Below are positions 9,343 through 16,254 of a stretch of DNA of 38,195 nt, piece after piece. The stretch spans positions 1 to 38,195 of the forward strand of contig CANPZI010000026.1 of NCBI GenBank assembly GCA_947588995.1, given 5' to 3'. The stretch comes from an uncultured Lachnospiraceae bacterium (lineage in GTDB: Bacteria > Bacillota > Clostridia > Lachnospirales > Lachnospiraceae). The notes beneath the pieces were generated by a model, which worked only from the letters and a program-made list of their open reading frames with translations, was not told where the DNA came from and did not search any database. Numbering within the stretch: position 1 is the stretch's first letter; the number at the start of each line of letters is the position of its first letter. Made by a program: the position numbers and the translations under genes.

Positions 9343-9371
9343 ATTTTAACAAAACGCCTGTTCTTTGTCAA
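9343..9371 (-). promoter_or_regulatory. Distal promoter of the SleB-like gene
   Basis: A perfect TTGACA at 9366-9371, a 17-base spacer and TAAAAT at 9343-9348, about 85 bases upstream of the start codon. Together with the proximal element this makes a tandem promoter region. Confidence 0.65.
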
Positions 9372-9446
9372 GTTTCTGTCAGCATCGTTTTACAAAGCGC
9401 CGGATCAGACAGGCGTCAGGCCCGCCTGTATGTTCCGCCCAATGCC

Positions 9447-10244
9447 TCAAAGCCGCTCGTATTTTGCCATGCAGGCCGCCATGGCATCCATGACCGCGCC
9501 CCTAAAGCCCCGCTCCTCCAATACTTTCACTCCCTCGATGGTGGTGCCGCCCGGCGAGCAGACCATGTCTTTCAGCTCTCCCGGATGCATCCCCGTCTCC
9601 AGCATCAGCTTTGCGCTGCCAAGCACCGCCTGCGCCGCGAACTCATAGGCCTGTTTTCTGGGCATACCGGCCATCACCGCGCCGTCCGCCATCGCCTCCA
9701 TGAACATGAACACATAAGCCGGCGAAGACCCGCTGACCACGCCCACCGCGTTGACCAGCCTGTCCTCTATCAGACTGGCCTTGCCGAAGCTCTCCATCAG
9801 CCTGAGGCAGTAATCCGCCTCCTCTTTCGTCACCCGTCCGTTTACACAGACACCCGTGCAGCCCTCGCCCACCATCGCGGGCGTATTCGGCATACAGCGC
9901 ACAAATTTGAGTTCTCTGCCAAAGGTCTCCGCAAGCCAGCCGAGCGTCTTGCCCGCCGCAATGCTGATGATCAGCTGTTCCTCCCGCACCGCGCCCTTGA
10001 TCTGATCGATCACCTCCGCCAGGAACTGCGGCTTTACAGCCAGTATAAGCGTCCTGGCCTCCGCCGCGACCTCCGCGTTGGATGAGCGGATGCCGATGCC
10101 GTACCGCGCCGCCATGAGATCGCAGGTCTCCCTCGTCTTCGCACTGCCGATAATCTGCCCCGGCTGCACGATCTGATTCTCCAGCATTCCGCCGATCATC
10201 GCTTTCGCCATGTTACCCAGTCCGATAAATCCTATCTCTGCCAT
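9447..10244 (-). CDS. proC: Pyrroline-5-carboxylate reductase
   Basis: Last step of proline synthesis: NAD(P)H reduction of pyrroline-5-carboxylate. The 265-residue protein opens with the Rossmann loop IGFIGLGNMAKAMIGGML. It continues with ILAVKPQ, FVRCMPNTPAMVGEGCTGV and the C-terminal ProC signature (GMHPGELKDMVCSPGGTTIEGVKVLEE). Length is typical. AAAGGAG precedes the ATG. No proA/proB are adjacent. A 7-bp hairpin without a U-tract at 9409-9429 follows the gene. Confidence 0.96.
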   Translation of the reverse strand: MAEIGFIGLGNMAKAMIGGMLENQIVQPGQIIGSAKTRETCDLMAARYGIGIRSSNAEVAAEARTLILAVKPQFLAEVIDQIKGAVREEQLIISIAAGKTLGWLAETFGRELKFVRCMPNTPAMVGEGCTGVCVNGRVTKEEADYCLRLMESFGKASLIEDRLVNAVGVVSGSSPAYVFMFMEAMADGAVMAGMPRKQAYEFAAQAVLGSAKLMLETGMHPGELKDMVCSPGGTTIEGVKVLEERGFRGAVMDAMAACMAKYERL

Positions 10245-10297
10245 TGTTTTTTCTCCTTTTCTGCCATTTTACTTTATTTTATATCCATGTGCCGGTC

Positions 10298-11101
10298 TTA
10301 CGCTCGTCCATTCCGGCGCTGTCTCGCCGCCTCGTACATCAGCAGCGACGCGGCCACTGCCGCGTTGAGGGACTCCACTCTGCCCGCCATGGGGATTTTC
10401 ATCAGACTGTCCGCGCAGGCCGCCGTCTCCCCGCGCAGGCCGTTTCCCTCATTGCCGATCAGAAACGCGCATCCTGCGCGGTAATCGAACGCGTCATAGT
10501 ATGCCGTTCCGTCCAGATGCGCCGCATACACACTCACGCCGCCCTCCCGCAGCGCGCGGATTGCCCCGCACAGGTCGTCCGTGTAGAGAAAAGGAACGCG
10601 GCACACAGAGCCCATCGTCGCCCGGATCACTTTCGGATTATAGACGTCCACGCACTCCCTGCTCATGAGGATACCGCTCACCCCCGCCGCCTCCCCGGTG
10701 CGGAAGATCGTCCCGAGATTGCCCGGATCCTGCAGATTTTCCAACAGTAAAAACAACGGCGCGCCGCCGCTCTTGGCCGCCCCGGACAGATCTTCCGCGC
10801 TGTAGGCAAACTGCCTGACGAGACACAGAATCCCCTGCGGTGTCTTCGTGTCGCACATTCTGTCAAACACGTCGTCGGCCACCGTCTCCACGGAAAGCCC
10901 CGCAAGTCTCGCGCCATATGCCTCATACAGTTCCCGTTCCGCCCGCTTCGCGAGATAGACCCGCTCGATCCTGTCCGCGGGGACCTCCTCAAACATCCTG
11001 ACGCCCTCCGCCACGAAAAGACCTCTCTCGCTTCGCGCTCTCGCTTTTTGGTTCAGCTGCATGACCTCTTTCACGCAGGCGTTGCCGCTGCTCGTAATCA
11101 A
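10298..11101 (-). CDS. SpoU/TrmH-type RNA 2'-O-methyltransferase
   Basis: SAM-dependent 2'-O-methylation of rRNA or tRNA. The 267-residue protein has an N-terminal substrate-binding domain (LITSSGNACVKEVMQLNQK, then RSERGLFVAEGVRMFEE). The C-terminal knotted SPOUT domain shows all three motifs: NLQDPGNLGTIFRTGEA, FLIGNEGNGL and IPMAGRVESLNAAVAASLLMYE. The real start is taken as the TTG at 11101 because GGAGGA lies 6-7 bases upstream and family homology begins there. A longer frame opening at 11245 would translate through the pfkA terminator and a Gly-run, so I reject it. The exact target nucleotide cannot be told. Confidence 0.92.
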   Translation of the reverse strand: MITSSGNACVKEVMQLNQKARARSERGLFVAEGVRMFEEVPADRIERVYLAKRAERELYEAYGARLAGLSVETVADDVFDRMCDTKTPQGILCLVRQFAYSAEDLSGAAKSGGAPLFLLLENLQDPGNLGTIFRTGEAAGVSGILMSRECVDVYNPKVIRATMGSVCRVPFLYTDDLCGAIRALREGGVSVYAAHLDGTAYYDAFDYRAGCAFLIGNEGNGLRGETAACADSLMKIPMAGRVESLNAAVAASLLMYEAARQRRNGRA

Positions 11102-11196
11102 ACCTGTTCCTCCTCCGCCGCCGTCTTTCGGCCCGGTCAGAATTGTCCCGCGCCATGACAGGCGGGGTGCGCCCTGATTCCGACAGTACGAAAATA

Positions 11197-11221
11197 CCCC
11201 GCAGACTGTACGCCTGCGGGG
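11197..11221 (-). terminator. pfkA terminator
   Basis: Arms of 8 bases (CCCCGCAG and complement) with a 9-base loop, 21 bases after the pfkA stop, followed on the minus strand by UAUUUUCG. Confidence 0.75.
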
Positions 11222-11241
11222 ACCGTCATTTTCTTTTTCCG

Positions 11242-12216
11242 TCAAAGCGCGAGAATCTTCGCCACTTCATACTGATAATCGGAAATACTCTTCTGCATGT
11301 TCAGCGCCTCCTCGATATCAAAATCAAGGAACTCGCCGTGCTGGTAGCCGACCACTCTGTTGCTCTTGCCCTCGCAGAGGATATCCGCCGCATACGCGCC
11401 CATGATGGAAGCATAGTAGCGGTCCTTACAGGTCGGCGAACCGCCGCGCTGCATGTAGCCGAGAATCGTCGCCCTCGTCTCAATGCCGGTGGCCGCCTCC
11501 ACACGCCTCGCCATCGAAGTGGAATGACCGATGCCCTCCGCGTTGATGATGATGTGATGCGTCTTACCCCGCTTCCTGTTGGCAATGATATTGTTGATGA
11601 TCTCCTGCTCGTTGTAGTCATATTTCTCAGGGAGCAGGATATCCTCCGCACCGTTGGCGATACCGCACCAGAGCGCGATATAACCGGCGTTGCGCCCCAT
11701 GACCTCTATGATACTGCATCGCTCATGCGAAGAGGAAGTATCTCTGATCTTGTCAATCGCCTGCATCGCCGTATTGATCGCCGTGTCAAAACCGATCGTG
11801 TACTCCGTGCACGCGATATCCAGGTCAATCGTCCCCGGAATGCCCACCGTATTGATGCCGAGCCTTGCCAGCGCCTGCGCGCCGCGGTAGGAACCGTCGC
11901 CGCCGATCACAATCAGGCCGTCGATCCCGTGCTTGCGGCAAATCTCCGCGCCTTTCTTCTGGCCCTCCTCCGTGCGGAACTCCGAGCAGCGCGCCGTACC
12001 CAGAATCGTACCGCCCTGCTGGATCGTGTCGGACACCGTCCATCTCTGCATATCTATGATCTCTTCATTCAAGAGTCCTCTGTAGCCTTTCTTGATACCC
12101 TTGACACTGACCCCGTTGGCCAGCGCTTTCCTGACGACCGCGCGGATCGCCGCATTCATGCCCGGCGCATCGCCGCCGCTCGTCAGAACGCCTATTGTCT
12201 TGATCTGTTTCGCCAT
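11242..12216 (-). CDS. pfkA: ATP-dependent 6-phosphofructokinase
   Basis: Glycolytic phosphorylation of fructose 6-phosphate. The 324-residue protein has GVLTSGGDAPGMN at the start and GGDGSYRGA, whose Gly indicates ATP rather than pyrophosphate use. It also carries IEVMGRNAGYIAL and LGYMQRGGSPTCKDR. The catalytic loop reads PGTIDLDI, where the usual form is PGTIDNDI. The catalytic first Asp and metal-binding second Asp are kept, and the L variant is, as far as I recall, seen in related Clostridia. The ATG at 12216 is chosen for GGAGG 7 bases upstream. dnaE lies directly upstream, a common pairing in Clostridia, but pfkA has its own promoter. Confidence 0.96.
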   Translation of the reverse strand: MAKQIKTIGVLTSGGDAPGMNAAIRAVVRKALANGVSVKGIKKGYRGLLNEEIIDMQRWTVSDTIQQGGTILGTARCSEFRTEEGQKKGAEICRKHGIDGLIVIGGDGSYRGAQALARLGINTVGIPGTIDLDIACTEYTIGFDTAINTAMQAIDKIRDTSSSHERCSIIEVMGRNAGYIALWCGIANGAEDILLPEKYDYNEQEIINNIIANRKRGKTHHIIINAEGIGHSTSMARRVEAATGIETRATILGYMQRGGSPTCKDRYYASIMGAYAADILCEGKSNRVVGYQHGEFLDFDIEEALNMQKSISDYQYEVAKILAL

Positions 12217-12256
12217 AACTGCCTCCATCACATCATGCGCTGCATTTCTAATCTGT

Positions 12257-12285
12257 ATTCTACTCTAAACAAATACGCATTTCAA
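12257..12285 (-). promoter_or_regulatory. pfkA promoter
   Basis: TTGAAA at 12280-12285, a 17-base spacer and TAGAAT at 12257-12262 on the minus strand, each one mismatch from consensus, between the dnaE stop and pfkA. Confidence 0.7.
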
Positions 12286-12318
12286 CATTTTTTGCAGAAA
12301 TATTGAAACGCCCGCCCG

Positions 12319-15300
12319 TCAGACTACCCTGATATTCTCCGCCCCGTAGAGCCGGTCGAGGCGGCCGAGCAGTTCCGATCCGGCATTGACCTGCCAGCCG
12401 GTCGGCAACGGGCATTTGGAGCGCGGATTCGCCACATAGATGACCACGTTATCCTTGCCCTCGGATTCCCGCAGGACATCCATCAGCTCCTCCCTGTGCG
12501 CCTCATAGTCCGCCATCGTGGAGAACTTGATCCACAGCTTGCGCGGCATATCCTCGAAGAACGTGATCTGCTCACAGATCAGCTTGCCGTCTTTCTCCTC
12601 CTCCGCGCTGACGCGCCCTCTGACAAAGACCTTGCTGTCCTCCGCAATCCTGCTGCCGCAGCGCTCGTACTGGGAGGGAAAGACGATCACCTCCACCGTT
12701 CCGAGCAGATCCTCAACCTGCAGAAAGGCCATGACTTTCTCGTTCTTGGTGTACTTGATCTTCTTGTCCGTGACGATGCCGCCGATCGTGACGGTGCTGC
12801 CGTCTGCAGCCACGATCTCGCCGCTCTCGTCATCCAGCATAAAATCCGCCGTCGTAGCGGTGATGTTCTTCTGCCACAGCTCCCGGTACTCCTCCAGCGG
12901 ATGCCCGCTGATATAGATGCCCAGCACCTCTTTCTCAAAGGCCAGCTTCATCTCCCTGGAATACTCGCCCACATCGGGCAGTTTGACATCGAAACTCTCT
13001 TTCTGGTCCTCGGGAACGATATCGAACAGGGACAGCTGTCCCGCCATATTATTCTTTTTATTCTGCTGGATGCTGTCCATGATCTGGATGTACGCGCTCA
13101 TGTACTGCTTGCGCGTGCCGCCCAGGCTGTCCAGCGCCCCCGCCTTGATAAAATGCTCGACCGCGCGCTTGTTCACATCCTTGTCCGCCACACGGGAGAG
13201 AAAATCCTGCAGGTTCGTAAACGGGCCGCGCGCATTCCGCTCTTCCACCACAGCCTCTATGGCCGGCCTGCCCACACTCTTGATGGCCGTCAGCGCATAG
13301 CGGATCTGCCTGCGCCTGCCCGAGACGGAGAAGCCGCTCTCACCCACGTTGATATCGGGCGGCAGGATCTCGATCCCCATGCTCCGGCAGGTCATGATAT
13401 ACTCCGACACCTTGGCCGGACTGTCGATGACCGAGGTGAGCAGCGCCGCCATGAATTCCACGGGATAATAGTATTTCAGCCAGGCGGTCTGGTAGGCGAC
13501 CACCGCGTAGCAGGCCGCATGGGATTTGTTGAAAGCGTACTTGGCGAAATCCATCATCGTATCATAGATATGATTCGCCACTTCCGCGCTGATACCCTGC
13601 GCCACGCAGCCCGGCACGCCCTCGTCCGGATTGCCGTAGATGAAATTCCTGCGCTCCTGCTCCATCACATACTGCTTCTTCTTGCTCATGGCGCGGCGCA
13701 CCAGGTCGCTTCGTCCCATCGTGTAGCCGCCCAGATCGCGAACGATCTGCATGACCTGTTCCTGATAGACGATGCAGCCGTAAGTCGGCGCCAGAATCGG
13801 CTCCAGCTGCGGACAGTCGTAAGTGACGGCGGCGGGATCGTTTTTGCCCTTGATATATTTAGGGATAAAATCCATCGGCCCCGGACGGTACAGCGAGATA
13901 CCGGCAATGACATCCTCCAGACTCTGCGGTTTCAGCTCTTTCATGAAGTTCTTCATGCCGCCGCTCTCCAGCTGGAACACGCCGTCCGTCCTGCCCGTCC
14001 CGAGAGAGGCAAGCACGGCAGGATCATTGTAATCTATGGCATCGATATCGATATCCGTGCCGCTGCTTTTCTGTGCGAGCTGCACCGCTTTCTGGATCAC
14101 GGTGAGTGTCCGCAGTCCGAGGAAGTCCATCTTCAAAAGTCCCAGCTCCTCGATTGTCGTCATCGTGAACTGCGTGGTCACCGCATTGTCCACACCGCGT
14201 GAGAGCGGCACGAAATTTTCCGCCGCATCGGGACAGATCACAACGCCGGCCGCGTGAGTGGAGGTATGCCTCGGCAATCCCTCCAGACGCTTGCACATAT
14301 CGATCAGCGTGCGCATCTGCTCGTCCTCGGCGTACATCCTGCGAAGCTCCGGGTTGAGCTCCAGCGCTCTGTCGATGGTGATGTTCAGCTCGTTCGGTAT
14401 CATCTTGGCAATCGTGTCCACATAGGCGTAGGGCAGATCCATCACGCGCCCCACATCGCGGATCACACCCTTGGCCGCCATCGTGCCGAACGTCACGATC
14501 TGCACCACCCTGTCGCTGCCGTACTTGCGGTTGACGTGATCAATGACCTCCTGCCGGCGCTCGAAGCAGAAGTCCACATCGATATCCGGCATGGACACAC
14601 GCTCAGGATTTAAGAACCGCTCAAAGAGCAGATTGTATTTGATCGGATCAATGTTCGTGATCTTCAGGCAGTAGGAGACAATGCTGCCCGCCGCCGAGCC
14701 GCGCCCCGGCCCCACGGCGATCCCGTTCTCCCGGCAGTAGTTGATATAGTCCCAGACGATCAGGAAGTAGTCCACGAAACCCATCTCGTGTATGATACCG
14801 AGTTCATAGGCGAGACGCTTCTGCAGCGTGCCGTCGTCGTCGGGATAGCGCTCGGCCATGCCGTCCTGACAGAGTTTATTCAGGTATGTCCAGGAATCAT
14901 ACCCCTCGGGGACTTCATAGTGCGGCACTTTGTACTTGCCGAACTCGATCTCCACATGGCACCTGTCGGCGATGCGCTGCGTGTTCTCCAGCACCTCGGC
15001 CGCATAGGGAAAAAGCCCTCGCATCTCCTCCTCGCTCTTCACATAGTACTGCCCGCCCTCGTAGCGCATACGGTCCTCATCCGCCAGCTTCTTGCCGGTC
15101 TGCAGACAGAGCAGGATATCGTGGGGCTGTGCGTCCTCCGCATAGGTGTAGTGCACGTCGTTGGTCGCCACGAGAGGGATATCCAGTTCCTGACTCATAG
15201 AGAGAAGCGCCGCGTTGACCGTCCGCTGCTCCGGGATCCCGTGATCCTGCAGCTCCAGAAAAAAATTCCCCTTTCCGAAACAGTCCTCGTACTTCCGCGC

Positions 15301-15774
15301 GACTTTCTTTGCCTCGTCGATCAGCCCTTTCTGGATATAGCGCTGCACCTCCCCCGCGAGACAGGCGCTGAGCGCGATAATCCCCTCATGGAACTCCCGC
15401 AGAATTTCCATGTCCACGCGCGGACGGTAATAGTAGCCTTCCGTAAAACCTCGGCTGACAATCTTCACAAGATTGGCATAGCCCGTATTGTTCTCCGCCA
15501 GAAGCACCAGATGATAGTATCTGTCCTCCCCGCCTGTCAATTCTCTGTCAAAACGCGACCTGGGCGCCACATAGACCTCGCAGCCGATAATCGGGTTGAT
15601 GCCGGCGGCGGTCGCCTCCTTGTAGAAATCGATGACGCCGTACATCACGCCGTGATCGGTGATCGCCGCGCTGTCCATGCCCAGCTCTTTCACGCGTTTC
15701 ACATATTCTTTGATTTTGTTGGAACCGTCCAGCAGGCTGTACTCTGTGTGGACGTGCAAATGTACAAAAGCCAT
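12319..15774 (-). CDS. dnaE: DNA polymerase III alpha subunit (DnaE type)
   Basis: Replicative C-family polymerase subunit. The 1151-residue protein begins with the PHP domain (FVHLHVHTEYSLLDG, about 4-210). The polymerase palm has the catalytic PDIDVDF at 396-402 (D397, D399) and the third Asp D550 in KMDFLGLRT. A tandem helix-hairpin-helix region and a C-terminal OB-fold (VTIGGIVTDKKIKYTKNEKVMAFLQVEDLLG) follow. It lacks the exonuclease insertion that marks PolC, so it is DnaE. In Firmicutes with PolC, DnaE handles primer extension on the lagging strand, and PolC is expected elsewhere. The ribosome site is GGGGG. Confidence 0.97.
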   Translation of the reverse strand: MAFVHLHVHTEYSLLDGSNKIKEYVKRVKELGMDSAAITDHGVMYGVIDFYKEATAAGINPIIGCEVYVAPRSRFDRELTGGEDRYYHLVLLAENNTGYANLVKIVSRGFTEGYYYRPRVDMEILREFHEGIIALSACLAGEVQRYIQKGLIDEAKKVARKYEDCFGKGNFFLELQDHGIPEQRTVNAALLSMSQELDIPLVATNDVHYTYAEDAQPHDILLCLQTGKKLADEDRMRYEGGQYYVKSEEEMRGLFPYAAEVLENTQRIADRCHVEIEFGKYKVPHYEVPEGYDSWTYLNKLCQDGMAERYPDDDGTLQKRLAYELGIIHEMGFVDYFLIVWDYINYCRENGIAVGPGRGSAAGSIVSYCLKITNIDPIKYNLLFERFLNPERVSMPDIDVDFCFERRQEVIDHVNRKYGSDRVVQIVTFGTMAAKGVIRDVGRVMDLPYAYVDTIAKMIPNELNITIDRALELNPELRRMYAEDEQMRTLIDMCKRLEGLPRHTSTHAAGVVICPDAAENFVPLSRGVDNAVTTQFTMTTIEELGLLKMDFLGLRTLTVIQKAVQLAQKSSGTDIDIDAIDYNDPAVLASLGTGRTDGVFQLESGGMKNFMKELKPQSLEDVIAGISLYRPGPMDFIPKYIKGKNDPAAVTYDCPQLEPILAPTYGCIVYQEQVMQIVRDLGGYTMGRSDLVRRAMSKKKQYVMEQERRNFIYGNPDEGVPGCVAQGISAEVANHIYDTMMDFAKYAFNKSHAACYAVVAYQTAWLKYYYPVEFMAALLTSVIDSPAKVSEYIMTCRSMGIEILPPDINVGESGFSVSGRRRQIRYALTAIKSVGRPAIEAVVEERNARGPFTNLQDFLSRVADKDVNKRAVEHFIKAGALDSLGGTRKQYMSAYIQIMDSIQQNKKNNMAGQLSLFDIVPEDQKESFDVKLPDVGEYSREMKLAFEKEVLGIYISGHPLEEYRELWQKNITATTADFMLDDESGEIVAADGSTVTIGGIVTDKKIKYTKNEKVMAFLQVEDLLGTVEVIVFPSQYERCGSRIAEDSKVFVRGRVSAEEEKDGKLICEQITFFEDMPRKLWIKFSTMADYEAHREELMDVLRESEGKDNVVIYVANPRSKCPLPTGWQVNAGSELLGRLDRLYGAENIRVV

Positions 15775-15797
15775 TGTATTTCCCCCGTATAGATTAT

Positions 15798-15826
15798 ATT
15801 ATAATAATTTCCCCTCCTTTGCGCAA
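15798..15826 (-). promoter_or_regulatory. Putative dnaE promoter
   Basis: TTGCGC at 15821-15826, a 17-base spacer and a perfect TATAAT at 15798-15803, about 24 bases before the dnaE ATG. The -35 element is weak. Confidence 0.55.
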
Positions 15827-15861
15827 GAGAGCGCGGGACGTTCTCACATCCCGCGCTCTCT
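15826..15861. terminator. Strong hairpin between the zinc-ribbon gene and dnaE
   Basis: Perfect 13-bp stem (AGAGAGCGCGGGA and its complement) with a 10-base loop. The clear T-run (CATTTTTTAA) lies on the plus-strand side, where no gene ends. On the minus strand, which carries the genes, the hairpin is preceded by A-residues and followed by a poor U-tract. It most likely ends the zinc-ribbon transcript and may work in both directions. Confidence 0.65.
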
Positions 15862-15885
15862 CATTTTTTAACAGGGCTGTTCCTG

Positions 15886-16164
15886 TTACAGACCGCCCAT
15901 TCTGATCTTGCGCTCACGTATCATCATCCTGATAGATTCCCGACTGACGCCCGTAGCTTCTGCCGTATCGTCTACCGACGCGTTCATATGTGTCTCTACA
16001 TAACTCCGCACCTTACCGTAATCGTCATACGTAATATCGCCGCAGCCTTCGCACACATACTCGCCACAGCCCTGAAACTTCAGTCTCCCTCCGCATACTT
16101 TGCAGACACCCTGCCTGTTGTAGGCGTCAACCATTCTTGCCATTGCTTTTTCCAGCTTATCCAT
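15886..16164 (-). CDS. Zinc-ribbon/helix-turn-helix flagellar-operon protein (YvyF-like)
   Basis: A 92-residue protein with an N-terminal zinc ribbon (CKVCGG...YVCEGCGDI, two CxxC pairs plus an extra Cys). A C-terminal helix-turn-helix of the MerR/AT-hook type (SVDDTAEATGVSRESIRMMIRERKIRM) follows. The arrangement matches the flagellar operon protein family that includes Bacillus YvyF (TIGR03826), and its position 72 bases downstream of flagellin fits. A regulatory role in motility is inferred. The ATG at 16164 has GGAGAGGGG upstream; a longer frame from a TTG at 16221 has no ribosome site. Confidence 0.82.
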   Translation of the reverse strand: MDKLEKAMARMVDAYNRQGVCKVCGGRLKFQGCGEYVCEGCGDITYDDYGKVRSYVETHMNASVDDTAEATGVSRESIRMMIRERKIRMGGL

Positions 16165-16225
16165 TACGTCCCCTCTCCTGTTGCATTTACAGTTACCCTT
16201 TACGGCACAATCTCTGCCCAATATT

Positions 16226-16254
16226 ATAATACGGATCTACTGCAGTAATTGCAA
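16226..16254 (-). promoter_or_regulatory. Possible promoter of the zinc-ribbon gene
   Basis: TTGCAA at 16249-16254, a 17-base spacer and TATTAT at 16226-16231, with an overlapping TATAAT at 16223-16228. It overlaps the 3' end of flagellin. No terminator follows flagellin, so read-through is also possible. Confidence 0.4.

Noticed and set aside
9409..9429. proC terminator
   Set aside because: The 7-bp hairpin is not followed by a U-tract, so it is noted only in the proC entry.
11102..11245. N-terminal extension of the SpoU methyltransferase
   Set aside because: Would translate the pfkA terminator hairpin and a poly-Gly stretch; a TTG with GGAGGA upstream at 11101 fits the family start.
12496..14202. 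568-codon rightward frame opposite dnaE
   Set aside because: Antisense shadow of the conserved dnaE; long only because of high GC.
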